A DNA stretch of 64,000 nt from Patellaria atrata CBS 101060 (Eukaryota > Ascomycota > Dothideomycetes > Patellariales > Patellariaceae). Positions 22,916-35,872 of this stretch are shown one piece after another (within the stretch, counting starts at the first letter, position 1; each line of letters begins with the position of its first letter). The DNA is taken from assembly GCA_010093705.1 (NCBI GenBank), contig MU006103.1, positions 124,001-188,000 on the forward strand, read 5' to 3'. The translations under genes and the position numbers were made by a program. The notes beneath the pieces are model-generated. The model was not told the DNA's origin. It was given only the letters and a program-made list of their open reading frames with translations, and did not search any database.

Positions 22916-25659
22916 ATGGCAACCCTTAATCTCTCAAATAATGGTCCTTCTATAACCAAGAGCTACCAATCAGTAGTAAACTCACCAAATCCTTCCGGTC
23001 CCGCCGCACAATCCCCGACATACGGACAATGGGCTGTTTTCTCAGTCGCAGCGCCTCTTGTGAATGCCTTCCAGCAGGATTCTGGAAAGGAGAGTCTTTT
23101 GAAAGTGCAAAGCACCGGAGGTACTTCAATATCATAATCCGTCTGGTGGTCATACTTGATGACTAACTTGTTTGAAGAGGGAGAGTTGGTAGATCTCATT
23201 GATGAGTTCTCAGACGGTAGAATCCAATTCGCATTCGTCAAAGTCAAGGACCCCAATACCACTCTCCCTAAGAATGTATTGATAGCTTGGGTAATTTATG
23301 ATAGATCTTCTATTTCCATGCTTCTGCTAACTAGACACTCCAGTGCGGCGAGGGCGTACCTGAGCGAACCAAGGGTTATTTTGGTAGTCACCTAGGTGCA
23401 GTTGCAAAGCTATTACATGTACACTTCACCGGATCCGAGTTTACAGTATCCTGTACTTACATAATTCTTCTAGGGTTACCATGTTCAAATCACCGCCCGC
23501 TCAGATCGAGATCTCACCCCCGAGGGTATTGTACAGAAGGTCGCTGATGCCTCAGGGTCCAAATATTCAGGGGGTGGTGCTCCCCCTTTATCTTCTAGCG
23601 GTCCAGCTCCTCCCATCTCCTCAAAACCAGTCTTTACTCCTACACGAGTTGGGGGTGGTGGTGGATTCAATGCTCTAGCATCGCGCACAAGAGCCAGCGC
23701 TCCCCAGGACAACAATGCAGATGAAGACGGCTGGGGTGTGGACGCCCCTCCAATTACGCGTACGCAATTGGAAAAAGTAGCCCCAGCATACAAACCAACA
23801 AAGGTGAACATCAATGAGCTTACATCCCAGAAACAAGAGCCATCTCGGTTTTCAGCTCCAAAGGCAGATTCTGGTTCAAGCGATGTAGTAAAGGGGGGCT
23901 ACCAACCAATTGGAAAGGTCGATATCGCAGCACTCCGCAGACAAGCCAAGGAAACTAGTAGTGCAGGAGATGATAGACCTACTGTTGTGAAAGGTGCCTA
24001 TGAACCAGTGGGAAAGGTAGACATTGCCGCTATTCGTGCTCGAGCACAGGGACCTTCAGGTGGTGTATCTCCGCAGAACTTGTCCCCAGCCATCACGGGA
24101 GCGTCAGGGCGGAGTGATGAGCATGAAGCCCCAAAATCACTTGCAGATCGCTCCTCAGCATTTAGTCAGTCCGAACGTTTAACATCCCTACCGAAGCCGA
24201 AAGTATCGAACCGTTTTGGATCTGGCTCAAGTAACTATACCGGGACGAAGGCACCGACCCCCGGAGGCTTCACGGCGAAACCTGTGGCTGCCGCAGCCCC
24301 TGTTGGTACGGCCAGCAAAACGTTCGCTGATGAGGGAGGGAAGACACCAGCTCAGATCTGGGCAGAGAAGAAAGCACGTGAGAAAGGTACGAGTGGCCCA
24401 ACAGACAAACCACTATCCTCATTTGGTCAGCCAGCTTCTCCAGTAAGTGGCCAGAAGAGCGGCGAAGGTGGATGGAGGAGCGGCTACTCTGGAAAGTCCT
24501 GGGCTCCCGTTCAGACAACCCGAACTGGGCAATCAGCCGCCAGCAACGTCAGCGCTCAAAAGACCGGCGAGGAAGAAGTCCCGTCTTCTCCAAGCGGAGG
24601 TATCGGCTCCATCCGCGACCGCTTCAACAACGCCCCTCCCATGGGCGCACCTTCCAGCGGGAGCTTCTCCCAAGACGCCCCTCCACCTCCAATGGATTTC
24701 TCTAGCAAACCCAACGCGACCCGTGGTATCCCCATTCCAGGCCTACCTACCCGACCCAAATCCCCCGAACCCGAATACGAGGACGAACAGCCTGCGGAAC
24801 AACACCAACGTGTCCCGTCACCACCCCCGGTCCCACGCAGTCCTACTCCCCCGACCCCTCCCGCCATGCGTCCGAGTTCCCCAGTCCGCATCGCCATGCC
24901 CGTCTCCCGCACTCAAGAACCCCTATCCCCGCCAGACGAGCGGTTCTCACCCCCGCCCATGCCCATCGAGTCCCTCGCCCAAGCCGCAAACCAATCCCGC
25001 AAAATGCCCCCCGAGCCTCAAGTCGAGGCACACGATCCCGCACGCACAGCCGGCGTCGCCGCAGCAGCCGCAACTTTTGGTGCCGCCGCGGGAGCCGCCG
25101 TGGGATCAGGAGCAGGCGAAGGCGGTACCAAAGGCAAACGCGCCATCGCGGAGTATGACTACGAGAAAGCGGAGGATAACGAGCTCGAGCTCACGGAGGG
25201 AAGCTTGGTTACTAATATCGAGATGGTGGATGATGATTGGTGGATGGGTCAAAATGAAAGGGGGGAGTCTGGGTTGTTTCCCAGTAACTATGTGCGGTTG
25301 GTCGAGGAAGAGGATGAGGGGGTTCGAGCGGATGAACCTGTGAGTGCGAGAGCGGCGCCGGAAGCACCGCCAGCGATGGAGGAGAGTGCTGCGGAGGGAC
25401 CAACGGCTACGGCGCAGTATGATTATGAGGCTGCGGAGGATAATGAGCTGAGTTTTCCGGATGGGGCGGTTATCACTAATTTGGTAAGTCCCTTGATCCT
25501 CGTAATTGCTGGGTAGACGGGGAAAAAGGGGAAGCAGTTTTGAGAGGGCATTTTGCTAATGGGCGTTTATAGGAGTTCCCGGATGACGATTGGTGGTTTG
25601 GAGAGTATAGGGGCAAGACGGGCTTGTTTCCTGCTAATTATGTCACGTTGAATGAGTAA
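22916..25659 (+). CDS. abp1: Actin-binding protein Abp1 (ADF-H domain, two SH3 domains)
   Basis: Abp1 binds filamentous actin at endocytic patches, activates Arp2/3 and recruits partners such as Ark/Prk kinases and synaptojanin through SH3 domains. Five exons (22916-23120, 23178-23290, 23344-23418, 23474-25483, 25573-25659) encode 829 residues. The ADF-homology domain covers about residues 1-135 and is spread over the first four exons. The joins rebuild QSTGEGELVDLIDEF, LIAWCGEGVPERTKGYF and LLHGYHVQITARSD. The middle holds repeats around KVDIAA/KVNINE (near residues 245-325), then a Pro-rich region and an Ala-rich stretch. SH3-1 lies at about 686-743 and SH3-2 covers the last 58 residues, both with ALYDY-type and DDWW...GLFP.NYV motifs. 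The last intron lies inside SH3-2. Yeast Abp1 has one SH3 domain; two are common in filamentous fungi. Confidence 0.95.
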
Positions 25660-27664
25660 CGGGTTCCGGATGCGGTATGTGAAGGCTAGTTGGTGTATGG
25701 GTGAAGCTCGAATAGAGAATGGAGAAAGACTTGCCGTGGAATGAAAGTGAGTAACGGGATCGAAGCAGATATTGTAGGATGTATGATGGTTCCAGTGCGG
25801 CGAATGCGAGAATGACGTCCAAGGTGTCGTCCGCTACACCAAAAGATAGAATAGGAAGGACGTGTTTAGGTACTTCAAAGAAATCATATACTCAATAGCG
25901 TCTTTTCGGACAAGGTGAAGCTGAGACTGTGTTTAGCTAGCTGTAATATTCTTCTTGTTGTCTCCTATTGCAACGATGGCGCAATATCAACGCTTGCTTG
26001 TGCTTGGGTTTAGCTACTAGAAGCCTTCGTACTTGTCACTGAGAGTGCACATTGACCTGATCTTTTCTTAAATACCTTACTGGTCTATTGCCAGAAGGCG
26101 CTTTCTGCTCTTTTGACCGGAACTTTTCTGAGCGGTTGTGTCGGTGGTGTTTGGTTGGGTCTCTGAATGGGCTTTTTCAAGGGGTGGAGGAACCTCCTTC
26201 TTTGATTATGACCAAGTCACGGATTTGGGAAGCGTAGATTGGGTGGAGATGAGTTACCCAAACGCTGTGACGGATGTAATGTCGAATGCTGAAGTAAGAT
26301 CGTCAGGGGAAAGAGGAGGGTGCTGAAAGTGAAGAAGGAAATAGAGGAAGGGAAAGGGGCGAGTTTGGTTGTAGGGATGTGAGGTATGTTTTCCCCCTTT
26401 TAGACGTCATCGTGGTCGTAGCTGACCGAGGGAAATACACCCCTGTGTGTGGTTTACGCTGATATGATACAAACACACGTTTCTTTTTATTGAAAGAGGG
26501 AGTAATTGATAGTGGGGTGCTGACGAGATAGTTTCAACTCAGCTGTGTGAGGCCTAGATGCTGTTTTCGTGCCTCAGATCTGCTGTGGGTATTGGTATAT
26601 GCATGACAGTTCTGCTTTGGCCACTCTCTTATGACTGTTTTGGGGTGAAGGAAATCGGACATGGTGGATATGGATATTGGTATTGATTTGTATACTAGAC
26701 TTTTCTTAATGTGAAAATGCTTAAAAGGGTATGAGTGGACGACAAAAAGGGATCATGTTGATTATGGAAGCTTCAATATTTTGAGGAATATTTGATTGTT
26801 ACGATAGAACATGTTCACTCGTCCTCGCTATGCTAATACCCCAATTAATGAGTATCGATACAAGAATACTCTTCTCTCAAGCGTTATAACGAGATAGGTC
26901 CTCTTACATAGTTTAACGGTATCTCTTCAGCTTGGACTTGAATAGACAAAAAAAGCCGCACGAGCAAACTACCTTCGAGTGATAAAGGATAATGATCGAG
27001 ATAATTCGGAACAACCAAACTGTAATTTAGGGTATGAATAAAGGAATATGCCCCTACTCACCGTTCTAATCTCTTGATTTAAGTTTTTTTTTTTTACTTA
27101 TCGTTACAATATGAGTCAAGTTAAAGCCTCTTGAAGATATAACCGCCTTGTGCGATCTTCAACATCTTTCAAACATGACTCATTTTCCTTTTGCCGCGCT
27201 CTTTTTTCTATGAAAGAGCCTCAGCATATGGGTTTCTGAAATACTGGGTTCTATAACTGTTAGCAAGTTTCATCCCCGGATTGGGAATCGCCTGTCTGTA
27301 GCAGTTAATAATCTTTATGAGGAATCATAGCGAATGGATATCCCTAATGCTACATCACGCCAATACTAACGTGGCTTCAAAGGGACTCGCCGGAGGCCCT
27401 TTATTTGATGATTAGCAGCATCGACCACGGTATCTGCATTGTACTCCCTCTGGGAGTTCTATAAATACAATAGTCCGAGTTCTCAGTGCTCTTCCTCCAT
27501 CAGCAGCAAAACCTTTAAAGCAACAACTCTAATCGTAATTCCGGGCAGAACGCACAACGAAAATCCCTCCTCTGCAAAGAAGATAATCTCTACCTCCCAC
27601 GATTAAAACTCCATATACTTACCCTCGGCCCCTAATCACCACTAACCCCCCCAAAACAATCAAG
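25660..27664. other. Gene-poor spacer with a TATA-bearing promoter at its end
   Basis: In these 2.0 kb no convincing gene is seen. An open stretch at 26138-26326 (+) has no features. The last 200 bases look like a promoter and leader for the small gene at 27665, with a clear TATAAATA at 27460-27467. Confidence 0.55.
27460..27467 (+). promoter_or_regulatory. TATA box for the small cysteine-rich gene
   Basis: TATAAATA lies about 200 bases before the ATG at 27665, followed by a CAAC-rich, pyrimidine-rich leader typical of fungal genes. Confidence 0.45.
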
Positions 27665-28009
27665 ATGTGCAAAAGTAGGGAAATATCTTGGAAAGCATGC
27701 GGCTATATATCTGATAATCGATTACCTTGTGCGAACTCACCTGTACCCCGGAAAGCTTGCCAGAACTTCTCTTTGGAGCTATGGTCGGAAGAAGAGGGAT
27801 GGTGTCCGATCTGTGAAAGAACCATCCGTATGCGGGTTTCCAGTGATCCCGAATGCGGAGAATGCGGCTGCCGCTGTGCTTTAGAGTCTGTTTCTGGTCC
27901 GGGCGACTTTTCCGCTGCTGGTAGTTCTTCCAGCACTGGTGGTGCGTCTGACGCTGGAGTTGCATTGAGGGGAAAGGATTATGAAGTTAAGTCCAGGGGG
28001 TTTCATTGA
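27665..28009 (+). CDS. Small cysteine-rich protein, function unknown
   Basis: This is an intronless open frame of 114 residues beginning MCKSREISWKACGYISDNR. It has ten cysteines, mostly in the first two thirds, including WCPICERT and a late CGECGCRC cluster, so metal binding is likely if it is expressed. There is no signal peptide or membrane segment. The C-terminal third is Ser/Gly/Ala-rich. Support: a TATA box and leader upstream, clustered CxxC motifs and a length above chance for this AT-rich region. It resembles the many short, uncharacterised 'MC...' proteins of filamentous fungi. I do not know its function, and homologues would decide whether it is real. Confidence 0.5.
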   Translation: MCKSREISWKACGYISDNRLPCANSPVPRKACQNFSLELWSEEEGWCPICERTIRMRVSSDPECGECGCRCALESVSGPGDFSAAGSSSSTGGASDAGVALRGKDYEVKSRGFH

Positions 28010-28297
28010 AGGTTGTTTTATTGGTAGTGTGATATTGCGGGTCTGACCTTTGGATATTGGCATACGTAAGGGTGATTATGCCTTGAATACTCATTTAGCA
28101 TCTCTTTTATGTCTGATTTAGCTGAAGAAGAATGCGACTGCCGGACTTGGATGTCGGTATTCATATGTATATTAGACTTTTAGGTAATGCTGAAAAAGTC
28201 TCAATGGAGAATAACTACATGATATGAAGCGGTTTGAAGTGATTTCTGAGGTGAGGTAGAAATAATTATAGATCTGAATCGTCAAGATACGGGGAAC

Positions 28298-28497
28298 GGG
28301 GATATGCACATAGGATTTTGTGACAACTCACCCCAAATCTCATGAGCCGCGTTGGGTCCCTGGAAGAAAAGGTTATCGTGGACAGTGGTCTTGATAGATA
28401 TATCAAGCTTTGGCGTGGCTATTGGTGTATGAACGTAACTTCCTGAGATTGATACCGGATCGATATCTGTTACAATGAGGCGCGTTTTAGCAAACAA
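28298..28497 (-). pseudogene. Possible fragment of a UstYa/DUF3328-like protein
   Basis: On the minus strand a single open segment reads IDPVSISGSYVHTPIATP and, further on, NLFFQGPNAAHEIWG, then meets a good donor site (GTGAGT at 28334-28329). The FQGP..A.E.W pattern resembles the first conserved block of UstYa-like (DUF3328) proteins. No partner exon with the HxxHC motifs of that family is seen nearby, so it looks like a relic. The family assignment is a weak inference. Confidence 0.25.
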
Positions 28498-28856
28498 CAG
28501 ACATCATCTTGCGCCAGCATAGGCGAAGATACCTGTTCGGTTCCAATCTCCACTAATCACACTATAGGATGGCCGTCAAGTTTGCCTCCTCAACACATAT
28601 ATGAAACCCAAATGTATACTTGTATCTCCGTACTTCTCATTACCATCCGCTTCAAAGGTGTTAAAACGCAAGGTATCCTGTAGTAAAATCAGCCGCAGTC
28701 AATCTACTATAAAGTCAACCGTACGGGTTCACTTCCCTCCAGATATTATAACTCTAGGTATTCACACAATTTTTCTCAGGCTTGAACGACTTTCCTCCCT
28801 CTAGAGCATTTCCGCCACCGCTGTACTTACTAATCCCGCGTTACGCTAAGTCAAGC

Positions 28857-28994
28857 ATGTGTGAAATAGTTTTGGCTCACTTCCCCAAGTGCGGACACAC
28901 AATACGCAGACGTAATAACCCATGCGCAGATGGTCAAAGGTTGACGGACATAGGTCGCCTTTGCCCAGTATTCACTAGTAGGGCAATTACATAG
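28857..28994 (+). CDS. Doubtful small cysteine protein
   Basis: The open frame starts MCEIVLAHFPKCGHTIRRR and continues through NPCADG and RLCPV to a stop at 28992. The C...C.H...C spacing resembles short fungal proteins of unknown function. An additional frame just downstream (about 28995-29097) contains a CYNC pair and might be a second exon, but no clean intron joins them. It could be chance. Confidence 0.22.
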   Translation: MCEIVLAHFPKCGHTIRRRNNPCADGQRLTDIGRLCPVFTSRAIT

Positions 28995-30005
28995 TCTTGG
29001 ACCAAATGCTACAACTGCCAGGTCCACCAGGATTACCTTACCCAGCGATCTGATCATAATGCGCGAAATAATGGTTATGGGGAGTCTGAAGACTACTGAC
29101 TGAGAGAAACAACATCGCTGGTATGAAGACGAAAAAAGGGGGACGAGTAAAGGAAAACAATTGTTAGATAGTACACTTACAACTGGTATTGGTATACAAC
29201 TATTGGCTTACCGTTCTTTCGTATCTGCAATTTTCATATTCGATTTTTCAAGGATTAGAAGATCTGAAACTGAGAGCAACATATATTAGGTTCACGGTTA
29301 TGTTGACCAAAGACACGAAAGAGAATGCACGGTTAAGACGAATGTTTTAAAAATACAGAACGTCTGGACGAATGGTATGGAGTAGCAGAATCGGTGTAAG
29401 TATTCAGGGTAGGTGATAGAAGTGACGTAAAAGTAGGCTTGAAACGTACTGTACAAAGGAGAACTAGAACAAACATTGAAGCCTTAATCGACTTAGGACT
29501 ACCCACCAATGAAGACAGTCAATGCAAATATAGGCGAAAGCAGCATTCATACCCATGCGAACTATTGTTTTGGGATTTATATTCCTTTTGGCATTCTGTG
29601 GCTGGCCCATAGAAGTGCAGCTGAACTTTTGGACAGGGGTGCTCTCCTCGGAACCTGCGTGTGCCTCTTCTCATTTTGGACGTGATAATGTGCATGCATT
29701 CTTTACGCCAGCCACGAAGGGATGGTTTACTGCACTTTTGAAAGGACTTTGATCTTACAGGTTACTAGTCTCGAACATACTCTGCGTATGATATCATTCA
29801 ATACTGCAATTGATAATTCAGGTAACCACAGAGAATCCCAAGAATGCGGCTACTCAATACTCGGCGTGAGACAAATGTACAAGACGGTTGTTTGAACTAT
29901 ACTGTGCGGTTTGCGAGCATTGTAGTGTGAATATAAAAGATGGTGTCGTTCGTGCTGTTTCTCGCTGCAAAGCCGCAAGCCCGGTGAGTGATTATTATAC
30001 TCATC
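28995..30005. other. Spacer upstream of the carboxylesterase
   Basis: No gene is recognised in this 1.0 kb stretch. An alternative ATG at 29940 for the esterase is rejected because its frame does not join. Confidence 0.55.
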
Positions 30006-31939
30006 ATGATTCAAATAATCTTCCTTCTCTGTATTTGGACCTGCATTTCAACAGGTCAGCAAATCTATAACCTTACACTTCCATGGGGGACATGGGAGGG
30101 GGTCCCGTACTCAAATAATGACGAGGTAAGTACACAGCCGGTCGCCTCATATGGGTGTCTGGAACTCTGTGCCACGTCGCGTATATCTAAGTTTGGAAGT
30201 TATTATATTAACACTTCATATCAGCTGTACATATTCCGAAATGTACGTTTCGGAAGCCAACCGGTTCGGTTCGGCCCATCCCAGGCGCCTACGCAGAAGA
30301 ATTCGTCGATCCAGAATAGCACTTACGGGCCCAGCTGTTATCAAATCGATATAGCAAATCTCAAAACCCCGGACCCGCCAGGAGGTAAACCCGGCTATGG
30401 CAGCCCTATCACGACGCCTCCACCAGACTATCCTCAATCGGAAGACTGCCTCTTTCTTGATATTTATGTTCCTAAGAGTGCGCTTCAACCGAACGCTGCA
30501 CCGCTTCCAGTGGTAGTTTGGTTCTATGGTGGAGCATATGTTTATGGTAATAAGCTCCAGTTCGGGCCTCCCTATCCAATGTACACCGGCCAGGGAATCA
30601 TGGAACAAGCTCAGAACATGAACATGATATGGGTGGTTGGCAACTATCGACTCGGAGCATTTGGTTGGCTAGCTGGTTCGTACATGGAAAAGGCCGGGCT
30701 TCCAAATGCAGGTCTACATGACCAGCGTTTGCTACTACAGTGGGTGCAGACCTATATCAGTCAGGTCGGCGGTGACCCCAAAGCTGTAAGCGCGTGGGGG
30801 GAGTCCGCAGGAGCAGGTTCTATTCTCCACCACCTCATAGGGAACAACGGCCAGCAAGACCCGTTATTTTCGAAAGCGTTGCTACAGAGTCCTGCCTTCG
30901 AGTGGCAATGGGACCGTGAAGGGACTCTAAATGAGATATTCAGCAATTTTTCTAGTTTTACTCCGTGTGGTAAAGGATTCGACATCGAGTGTCTCCGAGA
31001 TCTTCCCATTGATAATATCACTTATGCCAACTTAAACCTTTTCACAACAGTCCATCAAACTGGACTTTTCCCAGTTGGTCCTTCTGTGGACGGGACATGG
31101 ATTCAAGACATACCTGCTGTTCAATTTGCTTCTGGTAAGCTTGCCACATGTCACTTTCTGAGGGTGTCGCTGATCATCTATAAGGGAGGTACTGGCAAGA
31201 GCTCAACTCGATCATGGTATCGCATGTGGCAGATGAGAGTGGCAGTTTCACCCCTTCTTATGTTGACTCCAGTTCCAGTTTCAATCAATTCCTTTGTGAC
31301 TTCATGCCGGAGTCCAAACTTTCGGGAGTGAGAGACGAGATTAAAAAGCAATACGATTGTACACAAACTCCGTACAATGGGAACTGGACTTACTGCGTTA
31401 GCATTTTGATCCGCGATTCAACCTTCACTTGTAATACTCGACAACTATACGACGCTTACCAAGGAAAGGCATACATGATGCAGTACTCATTTCCAGCACC
31501 GTATGGAGCAGATGCTCGCCACGCGACGGATTTAGTCCCGACCTTCGTCAACAGCAATACTAACATCACAGATTTGCTGATAAACATAGGGAATATTTCA
31601 CCCGGCCAAGCGAAGGAAGCGCAACAGGTGATCTCGAAGTTCCACCCGTATTATCAGAGTTACCTTGCATCCTACGCTGTGTACGGAGACCCGAATATGG
31701 CAGCCAAGAATAGTGTAAAGTGGCCGCTCGCTCAAGGGACGGGTGATCAAATACAGTCAGTATTACAGGCTAAATTCCAGCTTTCAACACCATTTCACCT
31801 ATTCTTCGATGTTATTTCTGATTCAATTAATACACAGTCGTCTTGTATGTTTTGGACCAAGCTTGCAGAAGAAATTTCCGATATTGGGAGCTTCGAGAGT
31901 CAAAAACCACCGTCTGACATCGGGAATCTAGAACTTTAG
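30006..31939 (+). CDS. Secreted type-B carboxylesterase/lipase
   Basis: This is a secreted alpha/beta hydrolase of the carboxylesterase type B family, cleaving esters of unknown kind. Three exons (30006-30125, 30225-31134, 31185-31939) encode 594 residues. The start is set at the ATG that gives a clean signal peptide (MIQIIFLLCIWTCISTG). Family marks are YIFRNVRFG, the signature SEDCLFLDIYVP, the oxyanion segment WFYGGAY, the nucleophile elbow WGESAGAGS with Ser at about 234, and VSHVADE early in exon 3. The expected acidic residue and a late histidine (SKFHPYYQSY region or later) cannot be fixed by eye. Several N-glycosylation sequons are present (NTS no; NSS, NST, NFS, NIT, NIS yes). It stands 200 bases from DUS2 on the same strand without functional link. 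Confidence 0.9.
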
Positions 31940-32143
31940 AATATCTATTTTGAAACACATAGTAAGGAGTGAAATTTAGATAGTTGAGTGGGATGTAGTT
32001 ATTTATAACCGATATGGAATAATGCCAAGCGATCTTATCAAATTAGTCAATCATGCATCTCCCAGAACCGTGACCATCTCTATTAGCTATTTCTTCGCGC
32101 ACCATTATTTCCAACCCTTCCATCAACTATCACTTGATCGTGA

Positions 32144-33545
<1,402 letters not shown>

Positions 33546-34569
33546 GATTTTGGGCATAGCTGGATATGATTGCATTTGCAGGCGTCTCCACTTGTTTTCA
33601 CCTAGATAAAGGAGGCCATGTATAAATATGATAGGACAACATGGAAGTCTGGGAGCAAGGGAGTCTCGCTCTCTCAAGCATCCAGGAGGAAAAACTCTCA
33701 GTTAGCAATCCTGATAACTTCGGAAAGTCCGATTAGAGCGAACTAGAATCCGACATGAAATACATATTTCCCCTTGTCACCGGAACAGCAGCAAGCCAAC
33801 ACTCTGTGCTCTGTACAGCTTCGTCTTACCGTACTAGACACCAACGAATGGTTTCTTCGTACGGGATCTCGTTTCACCTTGCCGTACCAAATACTCGTAG
33901 ACCCGTACCAGATCCGAGTCCCACTCTGTCATACGGGAAGCCGTCCAGCCTCCCCTGTCACGGTCCGCTGGATCTCCACGGCGGAATCCGGCCGAGAATT
34001 TCCCAACCGGCTTCCCGTAGTTATATTACTTTCTTGTTGTCGCATCGCGAACTATCCCCTCCCCATAAAATGTACCTCCCGCTGTATTGTACAATAAGTT
34101 CAGCACGTACCAATAGATCCTATGCGCAAGTAGTACTAAACCGTGCATAAATTCCAGAATCGACGATATCTCAGTTGAACAGCCGGCCAGTAAGCATTCA
34201 GCAAGTTTACGCACCAGGTGACGGAGTACTAATTCCCTTTGTTTCCTTCTCTCAGCTGTATCATAACCTCAACAGTTTACTCACGGTCAGCAATTTTGCA
34301 TTCACAACGGTCTTCAACAAAATTGCGATTGATAAATTCATTGATTGATGATTGAATACTGTTTTAATTTCAAAAATACCCTTCTGGGGCATTGTACGTT
34401 TAGCTTTGCTATTGGACGCTAACTGTCCGTAATCTGAAACGACTCGACGACATTACATAGAGGCAAGAGTAGTGTAGAGACAGTTAAGAAGAAGAAAACA
34501 TTGCCATGATCAACACAAAGACCCGAAATGAACGTGAATTAGTCGAAAGCTTGGAAATGCAGTCTTCAT
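33546..34569. other. Convergent spacer with an inverted repeat
   Basis: These 1.0 kb lie between two convergent genes. No gene is recognised. A 12-base perfect inverted repeat and several CGTACC/CCGTAC motifs lie at 33850-34020 and are listed separately. Confidence 0.6.
33932..34019. repeat. Inverted repeat, 12-base arms
   Basis: TACGGGAAGCCG at 33932-33943 is repeated in reverse complement (CGGCTTCCCGTA) at 34008-34019, with 64 bases between. The flanks are rich in CGTACC motifs. It could be a hairpin or the remnant of a short inverted-repeat element. Confidence 0.7.
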
Positions 34570-35872
34570 TCAACCCTTGATAGCACGAACCATTGCGGTG
34601 TAATAGTCATTTGGCACTTTGAACAGAACGTCAGCTCAGAAACGGAGCAGAAGTGCGGATGGGAGACTCACTATGGTATCTTATCTTTATAACGGTGTCA
34701 ATAAGATCCTTCATTGTTTTGATGTCATAAGGAGGTGCTGGAGGAAGGTGTCGTTCGGTAGGGATAGGCTCGGGGTTTTTGTCCTTGAAGATTCGCATAC
34801 CATCATCAATGTGATAAAAGTCGAGCTGCGCAGGCTTTATCATCGTAGGAGGCACCTGTGGTACGATGTCCTTATCATTTACGATCCTCCAGGATCGACC
34901 TCGTTGCCAACCGACTAGGTTGAGGGTCATTTCTGACCATTCTTCGCAACCGACCCTAGGAGCACCAAAAGTGTATTCATCACCCATGAAGAAGAATATG
35001 TTGGATGGAGTTTCTGGCGCTACATCAATGAGAAGTTGGCTATAGCAGAACTGGGAGTAAGATCCCCCGAGGGAGTGGCCAGTCACATGTGTTGGAATGG
35101 CGCCACCTACAGTGTTCGGTAATGCTTTAGCCAACTCGTTGAGCCTGCTCTTGATGTGGGTGTAGGGGGGGTTCCAGGGGGGTTCGAAATCACCAAATAA
35201 GCCCGTATAAACGCCGATGGATACCCGTTTGTTCTCAAGGTATTTCTCGGCTGGTTGCAAATCGTAGCTTTCGTCGACTTTCACCTCAAGCAAGTTTAGG
35301 GGATTTGTACCTTTGAAAGCAAGACCCATAAACGGTCTTTCCTTCTGAGCACTTCTCGTGATAAATGCTCCACAGAAAGGTCCATCCCAATCCACATGAC
35401 CATCCGGATGTTTATCAATCAGATCTGAGAGAACCACAAAATCCATGTCCCATTTGTCGGCCAATTTGTCAATGTCTGTGAAAGCCTCTTCATATAGTGA
35501 AAGCGCTAAGTCGAACTTTGCTATATCAGTGCCATTGCCGTTCTTGAATTCGCGATAGGTTATCCAAGATTTTTGATATTTGCCCCAATCTCGCAAATAC
35601 ACACCCATGCTCTCCATGAAAGGTAAGAAGGCTACTTTCCAATCGATGTCTTGTTTCTCGTGGTACACTCGAGCTTCCATAGCATTTTGCATACTCTCCT
35701 TGTTGTCTGTGCTCCATTTCTCGAGGATTGCCAGAGCGATTCCGCAGTCAAAATCGAGATCTGACTCAGGTGGCGTTGGTTTCGAAGGCGGTTCATAATG
35801 TGAAAGACGTTCCAAATTCTCTTTGGCAAATTGTTGTTTGAGTTCCGAGATGTCAGCTGGAGCCGTCGCCAT
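34570..35872 (-). CDS. Class 3 lipase family protein, cytoplasmic
   Basis: Exons 34672-35872 and 34570-34616 (intron GTGAGT...CAAAG) give 415 residues ending MPNDYYTAMVRAIKG. The short last exon replaces a run-on tail and fits typical C-termini of this group. It is an alpha/beta hydrolase of the lipase class 3 (PF01764) family: the nucleophile elbow THVTGHSLGGSYS has Ser at about 267, the acid is probably the Asp in NDKDIVPQVPP, and the histidine follows in LDFYHIDDG. There is no signal peptide, so it probably acts inside the cell on an unknown lipid or ester. FMGLAFKGTNPLN is the oxyanion-side strand. It is separated by 1.5 kb from the lectin-like gene. Confidence 0.88.

Noticed and set aside
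23460-23680. Short alternative frames over Abp1 exon 4
   Set aside because: The ADF-H domain runs through this part in the frame of the main exon, so these are shadows.
29940-30005. An earlier ATG for the carboxylesterase (MVSFVLFLAAK)
   Set aside because: Its donor leads into the wrong frame, and the ATG at 30006 gives a clean signal peptide in frame.
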